A stretch of DNA of 64,000 bases from Agreia sp. VKM Ac-1783 (GCF_900177765.1 NZ_FXWI01000003.1:744001-808000), one strand, 5' to 3'; shown: positions 46,933 through 56,155, counted from the stretch's first letter. Made by a program: numbers and translations. Notes: generated by a model from the sequence alone, not told the origin.

Positions 46933-47593
46933 TGTCGTCTTCGAAGAAGTTGAATCGGTAGCCCACGTTGCGCACCGTGCCGATGAGCGACTCGAGATCG
47001 CCGAGCTTTGCGCGAAGGCGCCTCACGTGCACGTCGACCGTGCGCGTGCCGCCGAAGTAGTCGTATCCCCACACCTCGGAGAGGAGCTGCTCGCGAGTGA
47101 ACACCCGAGACGGATGCATCGCGAAGAACCTCAGCAGCTCGAACTCCTTGAAGGTGAGGTCGAGTGGCCGGCCGTGCACTCTGGCCGAGTAGCTGGCCTC
47201 ATCGATGACAACGCCCGAGGCCTGGATCTTCGACGTCGACTGGTCTTGCACCTGGCGGCCGATCGCCAGCCGGATACGCGTATCGACTTCTGCGGGGCCG
47301 GCCGTCTCGAGCACGACATCGGCCGCGCCCCAGTCGGCGCTGACGGCGGTGAGACCACCCTCGGTGATGATCAAGAGGATCGGAACGCCGATGCCGGTGG
47401 TCGTGAGGATCTTGCAGAGGGACCGGGCTGAGGCGAGATCGGTACGGGCGTCGACGAAGATGAGGTCGCAGTTGGGGGTGTTCACCAGCTGCGCGGGTTC
47501 TGCAGGGATCTGCCGGGCGCGGTGACTCAGGAGAGACAGTGCGGGCAGAACCTCGCGGTCGACCGCAGAGGTCAGTATCAACAGCTGCGCCAC
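46901..47593 (-). CDS. glnR: GlnR-type winged-helix response regulator
   Basis: A 230-residue OmpR-like regulator. The receiver domain (1-110) has GlnR-like text: [48 protein letters not shown]. It lacks the full set of acidic residues and so probably is not classically phosphorylated. The C-terminal domain has [40 protein letters not shown] and the wing. GlnR controls nitrogen metabolism and, in some species, links to phosphate. GTG 47593 follows GGAGG. It overlaps mshD downstream. Confidence 0.85.
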   Translation of the reverse strand: MAQLLILTSAVDREVLPALSLLSHRARQIPAEPAQLVNTPNCDLIFVDARTDLASARSLCKILTTTGIGVPILLIITEGGLTAVSADWGAADVVLETAGPAEVDTRIRLAIGRQVQDQSTSKIQASGVVIDEASYSARVHGRPLDLTFKEFELLRFFAMHPSRVFTREQLLSEVWGYDYFGGTRTVDVHVRRLRAKLGDLESLIGTVRNVGYRFNFFEDDNERIAATQGK

Positions 47594-47656
47594 GTATGGT
47601 CCTCCAAGAAAGCCTGCCGTCATACTATCGGGCAGAATGGGAGGGTGAGCCTCCTG

Positions 47657-47911
47657 ATGAAGAGCGTAGTGCCGGTCTGGCTGGTGGCCGTGCTCGGCGC
47701 CATCTCGGTCGCCGTGCTCGCCGAGCCCGAGAACTATCTCGTCTTTCTTCCCGTGGTGCTGGGGGTGACCACGCTGCTGACCTTCGGCATCCAATTGGGT
47801 ATCAGGCGCAAAGAGGGGTACGTCAATCGTGTGACGGCCAGCGTCACCGGCGCCGTCGTCGTTCTGATCCTGGCCACGATCGTGCTCGCACCCATCTCCT
47901 TCTCCGCCTGA
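47657..47911 (+). CDS. Small three-helix membrane protein
   Basis: An 84-residue protein with three hydrophobic helices (roughly 5-22, 28-45, 58-80). ATG 47657 is chosen with GGGAGG upstream; an in-frame GTG at 47645 directly abuts that site. GGAGG (47640-47644) and CCTCC (47650-47654) could pair and hide the ribosome site. It is divergent from glnR (63-base gap). Function is unknown. Confidence 0.6.
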   Translation: MKSVVPVWLVAVLGAISVAVLAEPENYLVFLPVVLGVTTLLTFGIQLGIRRKEGYVNRVTASVTGAVVVLILATIVLAPISFSA

Positions 47912-47953
47912 TCCCCGAGCGCCCCGATCGGGGAGTCGGGTTAGGATCGAGGC

Positions 47954-48070
47954 ATGGAATCGTATGTGGCGCTCGAACTATTCTTCGTGGGACTCCTGGG
48001 TCTCGCGAGCCTGGCCATCGCCTGGATCTCGGGCATGGTCATCTTCAAGCTCTTCCGCGGCCAGCGCTGA
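47954..48070 (+). CDS. 38-residue single-span membrane microprotein
   Basis: Encodes a short N-terminal segment, one hydrophobic helix (about residues 6-32) and a basic end (KLFRGQR). The stop lies two bases before the GTG of the nitrobindin-like gene, so the frame is tightly packed. AGGATCGAGGC upstream could serve as ribosome site. A good candidate for a real but usually unannotated membrane peptide. Confidence 0.55.
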   Translation: MESYVALELFFVGLLGLASLAIAWISGMVIFKLFRGQR

Positions 48071-48072
48071 TC

Positions 48073-48678
48073 GTGATCGAGCTGCCCATCGGGCTCAACG
48101 CCGAACTGGTTCCGCTCTCGTGGCTCATCGGTGTCTGGGAAGGCACGGGAGTCATCGACTACACGGTCGGTGACGAGAAGGTCACGCGCGAATTCGGCCA
48201 GCGTGTGAGCTTCAGCCAAGACGGTCTTCCCCATCTCAACTACAACTCCTATGCCTGGCTTCTGGGCGAAGGCGATGACGAGCCCACTCCGCTCGCTACC
48301 GAGACCGGCTATTGGCGGCTCAGCAGGCCGCTGGTCGACGCCGATCCCGGTCCGGGAATGCTGCCCGGTGCCGAGCAGAAGCCCTTCACGACCGCCGACG
48401 AGGTCGAGACCCTGCGCAACGCGACGAACGGATTCGATGTCGAGGTCGCGCTCGTGCACCCCGGGGGAGTGATGGAGCTCTACATCGGCCAGGTCGCCGG
48501 CGCCCGCATCGATCTCTCGACCGACGCCGTCGTGCGCTCGCATGGAGCCAAGGAGTATGCGGCTGCTACCCGCATCTACGGGCTCGTCGACTCCCACCTT
48601 CTCTGGGCCTGGGACATCGCCGCCCTCGGACAAGACCTCCGCACTCACGCATCCGCTCGTCTCGCCAAGACAGATTGA
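48073..48678 (+). CDS. Nitrobindin-like heme-binding beta-barrel (FABP family, DUF1794)
   Basis: A 201-residue all-beta protein. It has LIGVWEGTGV (GxWxGxG motif) near the start, a beta-barrel with TETGYWRLSRP and VELY/IGQVAGARID-type strands, and the THASARLAKTD ending seen in this family (as in Mycobacterium Rv0813c/nitrobindin). Some members bind heme at a C-terminal His; the THAS histidine is the candidate. Start is GTG 48073 directly after the microprotein. Ligand is unproven. Confidence 0.82.
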   Translation: MIELPIGLNAELVPLSWLIGVWEGTGVIDYTVGDEKVTREFGQRVSFSQDGLPHLNYNSYAWLLGEGDDEPTPLATETGYWRLSRPLVDADPGPGMLPGAEQKPFTTADEVETLRNATNGFDVEVALVHPGGVMELYIGQVAGARIDLSTDAVVRSHGAKEYAAATRIYGLVDSHLLWAWDIAALGQDLRTHASARLAKTD

Positions 48679-48683
48679 CCTCG

Positions 48684-49838
48684 ATGACCTCCGCAGGCTC
48701 CCCGTTCCTCGCCCTTCCCGGCGCAGTCGACTCGGCGGCGGCCGACCAGGGCGTTCCGGCCCACTACGGCAATCCCGTCGCTGAGCAGCGTGCGCTGCTG
48801 GCCGGGGCGATCGTTGACCTCTCTCACCGGGGGGTCATCTCCGTCAGCGGAGCCGACCGCCTCACATGGCTGAATTCGCTCACGAGCCAGAGCCTCCTCC
48901 GTCTCGCTCCCGGAGAGTCGACGGAGTCTCTGCTGCTCGGAGTCTCGGGCCGTGTCGAGTTCGACATGCGCGTCATCGATGACGGCGACACCGCATGGCT
49001 GCTCGTCGATGCCGACGAACTGCCCGCGTTGCTCGCCTGGCTACTCAAGATGCGTTTCACGCTGCGGGTCGTCATCGCCGATCGAACGAACGAATTCGCG
49101 ACGGTGGGGTCGATCGGCGCCTCGAACGAGGTGCTGGATCCTGCGGCCGCCTCGCCGAATGGCCTCGCTTTGATCTGGCGCGACCCGTGGGCCAGCGTCT
49201 CAGAGGGCGGGCACCAGTACGCCCAGGTGGCCGACCACCCCGGAGCGGAATGGCTCTGGCGGGAGACTCTCGTGAACCGTGAAGCACTCGCCTCGCTGGC
49301 CGACCGCGTTCGTGACCGGGAGGTAGCGACCGCAGGCGTTCTTGCGGCCGAGGCCCTGCGCATCGCCGCGTGGCGGCCGCGCCGTGCCACCGAGAGCGAC
49401 GAGAAGACCATCCCTCACGAGCTCGACTGGATGCGCTCCGCCGTGCACCTGTCGAAAGGGTGTTACAGAGGTCAAGAAACCGTGGCGAAAGTGCACAACC
49501 TCGGCCACCCGCCGCGCCGTCTGGTCTTCCTTCATCTCGATGGAACCGACAACGTCCTTCCCCAGCCCGGAGACGACGTGGTGCTGCCCGCTCAGGCGGA
49601 CGCCGCCGGAGGCGACCCCGACGTCGTCGGCCAGGTGACCTCGAGCGCCATCCACTACGAGCTCGGACCGATCGCGCTCGCGGTGGTTCGTCGCTCGACA
49701 CCGGTCGATCCCGACCTCGGTGTGCTCAGCGACGGCATCGTCGTCGCAGCGGGCCAGGAGGTCATCGTGCCGCCGGAGGCCGGAAGCGTCGTCGGTCGCA
49801 TCAGGCGCATGCCTCGACTCGGCGTGATGCGGCGCTAA
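48684..49838 (+). CDS. ygfZ: YgfZ/GcvT-fold folate-binding protein
   Basis: A 384-residue GcvT-like protein. The family signature KGCYRGQE is present in LSKGCYRGQETVAKV (about residues 254-268), with VDLSHRGVISVSGADRLTWL near the start. YgfZ supports Fe-S enzyme repair with folate, as known in Escherichia coli and mycobacteria. ATG 48684 follows the nitrobindin-like stop by five bases. Same-strand tight spacing suggests one unit with the genes on both sides. Confidence 0.9.
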   Translation: MTSAGSPFLALPGAVDSAAADQGVPAHYGNPVAEQRALLAGAIVDLSHRGVISVSGADRLTWLNSLTSQSLLRLAPGESTESLLLGVSGRVEFDMRVIDDGDTAWLLVDADELPALLAWLLKMRFTLRVVIADRTNEFATVGSIGASNEVLDPAAASPNGLALIWRDPWASVSEGGHQYAQVADHPGAEWLWRETLVNREALASLADRVRDREVATAGVLAAEALRIAAWRPRRATESDEKTIPHELDWMRSAVHLSKGCYRGQETVAKVHNLGHPPRRLVFLHLDGTDNVLPQPGDDVVLPAQADAAGGDPDVVGQVTSSAIHYELGPIALAVVRRSTPVDPDLGVLSDGIVVAAGQEVIVPPEAGSVVGRIRRMPRLGVMRR

Positions 49839-49844
49839 CGCGCC

Positions 49845-50987
49845 GTGCGCCACCTCCCGAAGCCGGGCGCGGCAGCACGCGGGCTGCGGCGAGCCGTCGC
49901 ATCGAGCGGTCTGCCGGGCACCGTGTACGCGCCGGGTGCATCCATCGACCGGCTCACGACGAGCCTCCCCGCGATCGTGCAGATCGTCATCGCCGTCGTC
50001 ATCTCGTTCTCGATCTCTCGCTACCTGCTCGGCCATCCCGCCCCGGTCACGGCCGTCACCGTCACGATCTCCAGCCTCGGCTTCATGCGGGATGCCCGCC
50101 CGCTTCGCGTGGTCGAGACCGCTCTGGGCGTCACCCTGGGTATCGCTCTGAGCGAGGCGATCGTGCTCGGTTTCGGTCAGGGCGTGTGGCAGCTCGCCGT
50201 CGCTCTCGGCGTGACTCTGACCGTGGCGAGGCTGCTCTCTCCCGCCGCGTCGTTCGCGATCGTCGCCGGCGTGCAGTCCGTGCTCGTGGCGGTTCTGCCC
50301 GTGCAGGCCGGCGGTCCGTTCACCCGAACGATCGACGGGGTGATCGGCGGAACCATCGCGCTTCTCTGCACCGCGCTGATTCCGCGCGACCCTCGGCGCG
50401 GGGCACTGCGCGACGCGAAGCGGTTCCTCTCCGCCTACATCGACGTGGTGGCCTCGTTGGTGGCCGTGCTGCGCGTCGGCAGTGAGACCGAGACCGACCG
50501 GGTGCTCGAGCAGGCCCGCCGAACGCAGCCTCTGGTCGACTCGTGGCGCGCGTCGCTCGACTCGGCGATGGCCGTCGCCCGTATCTCACCGTTTCTGCGC
50601 AAACACCTCGTCGAGTTGAAGCGGCAGCACGTGATGCAGCAGAACATGGATCTCGCCATGCGCAACCTGCGTGTGGTCACGCGCCGGCTCGCCGTGCTCG
50701 ACAGAGACGGCCGGCCCCGACCCGAGATCGCCGAGCTGCTGTCGGGGGTCGTGAGCAGCGTCAATCTGCTGTCGCAGAGTCTTGCCGAACCCGAGCTCGT
50801 GCCGTTGGTCCGGCAGAACCTCATCCTCATCGCCGTCAGACTGCATCCCGCGAAGCTGCTTCCGGGGCAGCCCCTGGCCGAGACCTCGGTCGTCTTCGCC
50901 ATGAGACCGCTGGTGATGGATCTTCTGATGGCTTCCGGGCTCACCGCCGACGAGGCGCGGGCGGCCATGCCCGACATGTCGATCTGA
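49845..50987 (+). CDS. FUSC-family / aromatic-acid-exporter-like membrane protein
   Basis: A 380-residue protein: about six hydrophobic helices in residues 40-180 and then a long cytosolic helical region (from ~185) with ELKRQHVMQQNMDLAMRNLRVVTRRL. This is the FUSC/ALMT-like layout seen in exporters of organic acids. Substrate is unknown. GTG 49845 lies seven bases after the ygfZ stop. Confidence 0.8.
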   Translation: MRHLPKPGAAARGLRRAVASSGLPGTVYAPGASIDRLTTSLPAIVQIVIAVVISFSISRYLLGHPAPVTAVTVTISSLGFMRDARPLRVVETALGVTLGIALSEAIVLGFGQGVWQLAVALGVTLTVARLLSPAASFAIVAGVQSVLVAVLPVQAGGPFTRTIDGVIGGTIALLCTALIPRDPRRGALRDAKRFLSAYIDVVASLVAVLRVGSETETDRVLEQARRTQPLVDSWRASLDSAMAVARISPFLRKHLVELKRQHVMQQNMDLAMRNLRVVTRRLAVLDRDGRPRPEIAELLSGVVSSVNLLSQSLAEPELVPLVRQNLILIAVRLHPAKLLPGQPLAETSVVFAMRPLVMDLLMASGLTADEARAAMPDMSI

Positions 50988-50996
50988 CGCTCGTGG

Positions 50997-51806
50997 TCAG
51001 GCGGGCGCGACCTGCGCCCACGGAACCGTCAACTCGCCGAGCCGCCTGCGCGAGCGGGCGCCGAGAACCGACCAGCCACCGGCATCCAGAGCCTCGACCG
51101 ACGCGAGCCATCGCTGAGTCGCGCCGTACACGCCCACCCCGGCGTTGTGCTGCCACGCCCTGTCGAGATCGCTGAGCAGGGCGTGGATCGGCTGGCCGGG
51201 CACATTGTGATGGATGAGTGCCTTCGGCAGTCTCTCTGCGACGATCGATGGCTTCTCGAGCTCGGCGAGACGCAGGGAGATCGTGAACGTCTGCGGACCC
51301 GCCGATGTGACAGCCGCCCAGCTCGCGACACGACCGATCTCGTTGCAGGTGCCCTCCACGAGAACCCCGTCAGGCTGCAGCCTCGCGACCATGCGCGACC
51401 AGGCGTCTCCGACCTCGGACTCGTCGTATTGGCGCAGCACGTTGAAGGCGCGGATGACCGAGGCTCGTCGGCCGTCGGGGAGCGGCGTCTCGAATCCTCC
51501 GAGCGCGAACGAGACGCGCGCGTCTGATGCGAACGTCGTGGAGCCGGCTCGCACCGCCTCGAGCTGCTCGGTGGCCCGACGCACCCTCTCGGGAGAGATC
51601 TCGAACCCGATGACCTCGACCTCCGGGCGAACCCGGGCGAGGCGCTGGTGCAGCTCGAGCGCGGTCACGCCGCTGGCTCCGTAGCCTAGGTCGACGACGA
51701 GAGGGTCGACCGCGCGACGGAGAGCGGGCAGCGTCGTGATGAAACGGTCGACTCGACGAAGACGATTGGTATTCGTCGTTCCCCGCGTGATTTCACCGAT
51801 CGGCAT
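50997..51806 (-). CDS. Class I SAM-dependent methyltransferase
   Basis: A 269-residue protein with the SAM-binding motif I VVDLGYGASGVTALEL (about residues 36-51), a motif II FEISPERVRRA region and a Rossmann-like beta pattern after it. The N-terminus RGTTNTNRLRRVDRF is typical of a conserved actinobacterial group near gpmA. Methyl acceptor is unknown. It is convergent with the FUSC gene and divergent from gpmA. Confidence 0.8.
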   Translation of the reverse strand: MPIGEITRGTTNTNRLRRVDRFITTLPALRRAVDPLVVDLGYGASGVTALELHQRLARVRPEVEVIGFEISPERVRRATEQLEAVRAGSTTFASDARVSFALGGFETPLPDGRRASVIRAFNVLRQYDESEVGDAWSRMVARLQPDGVLVEGTCNEIGRVASWAAVTSAGPQTFTISLRLAELEKPSIVAERLPKALIHHNVPGQPIHALLSDLDRAWQHNAGVGVYGATQRWLASVEALDAGGWSVLGARSRRRLGELTVPWAQVAPA

Positions 51807-51844
51807 GCATCCAGTTCACCATGAAAGCGCGTGGCCGCCGCCCC

Positions 51845-51850
51845 TAGACT
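51845..51850 (+). promoter_or_regulatory. Candidate -10 of a leaderless gpmA transcript
   Basis: TAGACT (51845-51850) ends seven bases before the gpmA ATG, so transcription would start at or next to the A of ATG. No strong Shine-Dalgarno precedes the start, which fits a leaderless mRNA. The -35 is weak. Confidence 0.4.
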
Positions 51851-51857
51851 TGTGAGC

Positions 51858-52607
51858 ATGTCTACGCCTTATACCTTGATATTGCTGCGCCACGGCAACA
51901 GCGACTGGAACCAGAAGAACCTCTTCACCGGCTGGGTCGATGTGCACCTCAGCGAGCAGGGAGTCGCCGAAGCGAAGCGCGCCGGCGAGCTGCTCGCCTC
52001 GTCGGGCGTCCTGCCCGACATCCTGTACACATCGGTGCTGTCCCGCGCCATCGAGACCGCCAACCTCGCGCTCGCGGAGGCCGACCGGCAGTGGATCGAC
52101 GTCAAGCGCAGCTGGCGCCTCAACGAGCGCCACTACGGCGCTCTGCAGGGCAAAGACAAGGCGCAGACGCTCGAGGAGTACGGTCCCGAGAAGTTCCAGA
52201 CGTGGCGCCGCTCGTTCGACGTGCCGCCGCCGCCCATCGACGACGACGCGGAGTACTCGCAGGTGGGCGATCCCCGCTACGCGAACATCGATGGCGAGGT
52301 GCCCCGCACCGAGTGCCTCAAAGACGTCATCGAGCGCATGCTGCCGTACTGGCACTCGGACATCACAGGAGATCTCGCTGCGGGCAAGGTCGTGCTGGTC
52401 ACCGCGCACGGCAACTCGCTGCGCGCGTTGATAAAGCACCTCGACGGAATCTCGGACGACGACATCGCCGAGCTGAACGTCCCGACGGGAATCCCGCTGG
52501 TCTACAAGCTCGACGAGAACTTCGTTCCCATCGAGCCCGCGGCATACCTCGACCCCGAGGCGGCTGCGGCCGGCGCTGCGGCCGTCGCGAATCAGGGCAA
52601 GAAGTAA
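51858..52607 (+). CDS. gpmA: 2,3-bisphosphoglycerate-dependent phosphoglycerate mutase
   Basis: GpmA, 249 residues. It interconverts 2- and 3-phosphoglycerate. The phospho-histidine is in [20 protein letters not shown]; the second catalytic histidine is in [23 protein letters not shown] is typical. Start ATG 51858. The gene sits beside senX3-regX3 and phoU as in Mycobacterium, and the phospho-sugar role fits a phosphate-themed block. A terminator follows. Confidence 0.96.
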   Translation: MSTPYTLILLRHGNSDWNQKNLFTGWVDVHLSEQGVAEAKRAGELLASSGVLPDILYTSVLSRAIETANLALAEADRQWIDVKRSWRLNERHYGALQGKDKAQTLEEYGPEKFQTWRRSFDVPPPPIDDDAEYSQVGDPRYANIDGEVPRTECLKDVIERMLPYWHSDITGDLAAGKVVLVTAHGNSLRALIKHLDGISDDDIAELNVPTGIPLVYKLDENFVPIEPAAYLDPEAAAAGAAAVANQGKK

Positions 52608-52628
52608 CCTCGCCGAAGTGTTGTTCAG

Positions 52629-52666
52629 ATGACCGGTCCGCGCTCCGCGGGCCGGTCATTCTGCTG
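52629..52666 (+). terminator. Terminator after gpmA
   Basis: A 13-bp stem (one G.T pair) pairs 52629-52641 with 52647-52659 around a short loop; TCTGCTGT follows. The remaining ~155 bases to phoU show no gene. Confidence 0.85.
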
Positions 52667-52823
52667 TGTAAAGGGTGAATGCTGCCGAACCTGCTGCGGC
52701 GCGGTGGGGTGGGCAGCGGAACCGGCACGGCGGCCCTGCATCCGCGACGCGAGGACACCGGCCCAGACGACGACAGGACCGGCCGCCACGAGGCGGTCGG
52801 TCCTGTCGACAGAGTGCGAAGAG

Positions 52824-53477
52824 CTATTCGGCTGCGCCGGCCCAGTCGCCCGTGGCGAGGTACTGCACCTTCTTGGCGATGGCCACAGCGTGGTCGCCGA
52901 AGCGCTCGTGGTAGCGGCTGGCCAGCGTCACGTCGACGGTGTCGACAGCGCCGCCCTTCCAGGTCTCTCCGAGCACCGCGTCGAACACGCTCACGTGCAA
53001 CTCGTCGAGCGAGTCGTCGTCTTCGCGGATGACCTCAACGAGCGCGAGGTCTTCGTTCGTGAGAAGCACGGTGAGGTTCTTCGCCATGTTGACGTCGAGA
53101 CGGCCCATCTCGGTGAACGTGCCTCGGAGGCTCTTCTTGACGACCTTGTCGGGGTAGCGGTAGCGCGCGAGCTGCGCGATGTGCTCGGCGAGGTCGCCCA
53201 TACGCTCGAGCGACGCGGAGATGCGGAGGGCGCTGACGACGATGCGCAGGTCGCGGGCGACCGGCTGCTGCAGGGCCAGGATGTTGATGGCCAGCTCGTC
53301 GAGGCTCACGGCGAGGGCATCGATCTTGTGGTCTTCGGCGATGACGGACTCGGCGAGCGAGACGTTCGACTCGTTGAACGCTGTCGTGGCGTTGGTGATC
53401 GCGACGGTCACGAGAGACGAGATCTCGACCAGGCGGTCCTGTACCTCCCGCAGCTCCTGCTGGAATACTTCGCGCAT
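52824..53477 (-). CDS. phoU: Phosphate transport regulator PhoU
   Basis: PhoU, 217 residues, with two repeats of three-helix bundles. Metal-binding-type motifs are visible in the first half (EDHKIDALAVSLDE) and in the C-terminal half (SRYHERFGDHAVAIAKK). In phosphate plenty PhoU restrains the sensor kinase and Pst. ATG 53477 with AAGGA upstream is used; the frame extends further but adds no homologous text. It is divergent from senX3, a common arrangement. Confidence 0.94.
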   Translation of the reverse strand: MREVFQQELREVQDRLVEISSLVTVAITNATTAFNESNVSLAESVIAEDHKIDALAVSLDELAINILALQQPVARDLRIVVSALRISASLERMGDLAEHIAQLARYRYPDKVVKKSLRGTFTEMGRLDVNMAKNLTVLLTNEDLALVEVIREDDDSLDELHVSVFDAVLGETWKGGAVDTVDVTLASRYHERFGDHAVAIAKKVQYLATGDWAGAAE

Positions 53478-53672
53478 GCGTAAGGTCCTTTCACGGATTC
53501 GTCTCGACGCTCGGTAGAACGACTTTTTGTGCAGCATCGAGGGGAGAGGCGTCGACTGACGCCCGGATCATTCTGGCGAGAACAGGTTAACGGATGGTGC
53601 CGAAGACTTGAACAATCGGGAAAATGGCCCCTGTTACTCGTCGCTCGTGAATTGTCCCATGACTCGAGTCGT

Positions 53673-53678
53673 TAGTGT
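53673..53678 (+). promoter_or_regulatory. Candidate -10 of senX3 (leaderless)
   Basis: TAGTGT ends seven bases before the ATG at 53686, implying a leaderless mRNA. The preceding ~190 bases lie between divergent phoU and senX3 and show no clean PHO box, only GTTAAC and TGAAC fragments. Confidence 0.35.
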
Positions 53679-53685
53679 TGGGGTC

Positions 53686-54840
53686 ATGGATTCAGGCTGG
53701 CTGGTGCTGCTTTCCGTGGCATTCGGCCTGGTCGTTGGGGGCGGATTCATGGTGCTCTTCCACGTAGCCGAACGTCGGGGCAATTCGGCCGTCGATGTCG
53801 TCAATCCTGCGGTCCCAGACGGCGTCGGTCAAGTCCTCGATGCGCTGGAATCTGCGGGCGTCGTCCTCGACCCGTCGAACAACGTGGTCAAGGCGTCGCC
53901 GGGCGCCATGTCGACCGGACTCGTCTCGCAGCAGGTACTGGTGCACACCGAGCTCATCGATCTGGTCAACCGGGTGCGCTCCACGGGCGAGCCCATTGTG
54001 CAGCCCGTCGAACTCGCGCGCGGGCCGTTCGGCGACGCGAGCATGCATTTTCTCGTGCGCGTCGCGCGGCTGGGGTCGAGGTACATCCTGCTCCTCGCCG
54101 AAGACCACTCCGAGACCTTCCGTCTCGACGAGGTGCGGCGTGACTTCATCGCGAACATCAGCCACGAATTGAAGACGCCCATCGGAGCCATCGCCCTGCT
54201 CTCCGAGGCGCTCGATCCAGCCGCCGACGATCCCGAGCAGGTGCGCCGCTTCGCGAAGCGGCTGCACACCGAGGCGGCGAGACTCACCCGCATAACCCAG
54301 GAGATCATCGAGCTCTCGCGGCTGCAGGCAGCAGACACCCTGCTCTCGGCAGAACTGCTCGATGTCGACCACCTGATCGCTGCGGCGATGGATCAGAATC
54401 ACGTTCAGGCAGAATTGCGCGGCACGACCCTGGTGAAGGGCGGAGCCAAACATGTCGAGGTGTTCGGTGACGAATCGCTGCTGATCATGGCCCTGCACAA
54501 CCTCGTGGGCAACGCCATCCAATATTCGCTCGACAACTCGCGCGTCGGGATCGGGGTGCGTGTCGAAAACGGTGTCGTCGAGATCGCGGTCACCGATCAG
54601 GGCCTCGGTATCGCGAGCGACGATCTCGACCGTGTATTCGAGCGGTTCTTCCGGGTAGATCAGGCGCGTTCGCGCAATACCGGAGGCACCGGACTCGGAC
54701 TGAGTATCGTCAAGCACGTGGTCGAGAATCACGGCGGCGATGTCAGGGTCTGGTCGCAGCTCGGCCGAGGTTCAACTTTCACGATCAGGCTTCCCGAGGC
54801 GTCTACCGTCGCCATCGCACCACAAGGAGATTCACGATGA
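53686..54840 (+). CDS. senX3: Phosphate-responsive sensor histidine kinase SenX3
   Basis: A 384-residue membrane histidine kinase. One membrane helix spans residues ~5-26, then a PAS-like linker, the dimerisation domain with His160 in FIANISHELKTP, and an ATPase domain with HNLVGNAIQYS, VTDQGLGIA, RFFRVDQARS and GGTGLGLSIVKHV. The short N-terminus with little extracellular sensing matches SenX3/PhoR of actinobacteria. The stop overlaps the regulator gene (ATGA). Confidence 0.93.
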   Translation: MDSGWLVLLSVAFGLVVGGGFMVLFHVAERRGNSAVDVVNPAVPDGVGQVLDALESAGVVLDPSNNVVKASPGAMSTGLVSQQVLVHTELIDLVNRVRSTGEPIVQPVELARGPFGDASMHFLVRVARLGSRYILLLAEDHSETFRLDEVRRDFIANISHELKTPIGAIALLSEALDPAADDPEQVRRFAKRLHTEAARLTRITQEIIELSRLQAADTLLSAELLDVDHLIAAAMDQNHVQAELRGTTLVKGGAKHVEVFGDESLLIMALHNLVGNAIQYSLDNSRVGIGVRVENGVVEIAVTDQGLGIASDDLDRVFERFFRVDQARSRNTGGTGLGLSIVKHVVENHGGDVRVWSQLGRGSTFTIRLPEASTVAIAPQGDSR

Positions 54841-55517
54841 CCCACATTCTTCTCGTCGAAGACGAAGACGCACTCAGCGAGCCGCTCGCATACCTCCTTC
54901 GCCGCGAGGGCTATACGGTGACGGTGGCGGCCGACGGGCCCGCCGCCATCGCCGAATTCGACCGCGGCGGAGTCGAGCTCGTTCTGCTCGACCTGATGAT
55001 CCCCGGCATTCCGGGAACCGAGGTGTGTCGAGAGATCCGTACGCGCAGCTCCGTGCCCATCATCATGCTCACGGCCAAGGACTCCGAGATCGACATCGTC
55101 GTCGGGCTCGAGCTGGGGGCAGACGACTACGTCACCAAGCCGTACTCGACGCGCGAGCTGCTGGCGCGCATCCGGGCGATCATGCGCCGACAGACCGAGC
55201 CGAGCGACCTCGCCGAGCCCGTACTCGAGAGCGGTCCCGTGCAAATGGATATCGAGCGGCACACCGTGCGAGTGAACGGCGTCGACACCGCTATGCCACT
55301 CAAGGAGTTCGAGCTCCTCGAGCTGTTGCTCCGCAACGCCGGACGTGTGCTCACGCGCGGTCAGCTCATCGACCGGGTCTGGGGTTCGGACTACTTCGGC
55401 GACACGAAGACCCTCGACGTGCACATCAAGCGCATCCGCTCGAAGATCGAGGAGGTTCCGTCGGAGCCCACTCTGCTCGTGACAGTACGGGGACTCGGCT
55501 ACCGCTTCGAGGCCTGA
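54837..55517 (+). CDS. regX3: Phosphate-response regulator RegX3
   Basis: A 226-residue OmpR/PhoB-type regulator. The receiver has Asp52 as phospho-acceptor (LLDLMIPGIPG), acidic residues in VEDED and Lys101 in YVTKPYS. The DNA-binding domain shows MPLKEFELLELLLRN and WGSDYFGDTKTLDVHIKRIRSK. It is expected to bind PHO boxes such as the one at 42857-42878. It is coupled to senX3 and divergent from phoU as in Mycobacterium. Confidence 0.94.
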   Translation: MTHILLVEDEDALSEPLAYLLRREGYTVTVAADGPAAIAEFDRGGVELVLLDLMIPGIPGTEVCREIRTRSSVPIIMLTAKDSEIDIVVGLELGADDYVTKPYSTRELLARIRAIMRRQTEPSDLAEPVLESGPVQMDIERHTVRVNGVDTAMPLKEFELLELLLRNAGRVLTRGQLIDRVWGSDYFGDTKTLDVHIKRIRSKIEEVPSEPTLLVTVRGLGYRFEA

Positions 55518-55565
55518 CATTGTTCGGGTCACCGAGGAGGCACAGCCGCTCGGTCACCCGCCAGG

Positions 55566-56132
55566 CTATGGTGCGGGCGTCGCCTCAGGCGCAGGAGCCT
55601 CGGGGGTTGCGGTAGGCGCGGGCGTCGTCGACGGAACGGGCGTCGGCGTGACCGTGGGCAGAGGAGTGGGGGCGAGGTCCGTGTACTCCTCGAAGTCCGT
55701 TGTCAGGACGGGGATCAAAAGCTGCGTCCCCTCGACGTCGCCGTACTGGAAGTAGACGGGGAAGAGCGATCCGGCAGTCGCGGTGATGCCGCGCAGGACG
55801 ACCTGCGTCTCGTCGTCTGCTCCGAAGCTCGTGTTGCCATTGCCGGCGACGGGAACGGTGAGTTCTGCCTTCGCGCCGTCTGCCTCGTACTGGATGGTGA
55901 GGGCGCGGCTCTCTTTTGCGCTGTTGCTGAAGGTCACGAGCAGGCTCGCGTTCTCGCCGTCGTCGCTGATGAGGGTCGCATTCCGGATGTCGACCGTTCC
56001 AACTTTTCCGTTGACGCCGTTCGCCGCCTCGACGATCTTTGTGGTCGCCTGCGGGGTGATGAATGCGCAGCCGGCTGTGCCGACCCCAATAAGGGCGGCC
56101 ATGGCCAGTGCGGCCCCGAGTCGTGCTCTCAC
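55566..56132 (-). CDS. Lipoprotein of unknown function with Pro/Thr tail
   Basis: A 188-residue lipoprotein. The signal peptide ends at the lipobox GTAGC; the mature part is beta-rich and soluble, and the last ~35 residues are a Pro/Thr/Ala-rich tail. GTG 56132 has GGAGGAAC upstream. No known family is recognised. It is convergent with regX3 and divergent from carD, with a direct-repeat pair between them. Confidence 0.7.
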   Translation of the reverse strand: MRARLGAALAMAALIGVGTAGCAFITPQATTKIVEAANGVNGKVGTVDIRNATLISDDGENASLLVTFSNSAKESRALTIQYEADGAKAELTVPVAGNGNTSFGADDETQVVLRGITATAGSLFPVYFQYGDVEGTQLLIPVLTTDFEEYTDLAPTPLPTVTPTPVPSTTPAPTATPEAPAPEATPAP

Positions 56133-56155
56133 AAGTTCCTCCAGAAGTGGTTCGG

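Noticed and set aside
52629-53483. Plus-strand frame over phoU
   Set aside because: Overlaps the gpmA terminator and phoU; no conserved motif.
53478-53685. PHO box in the phoU-senX3 gap
   Set aside because: GTTAACC and TTGAAC fragments exist but no 11-base tandem pattern.
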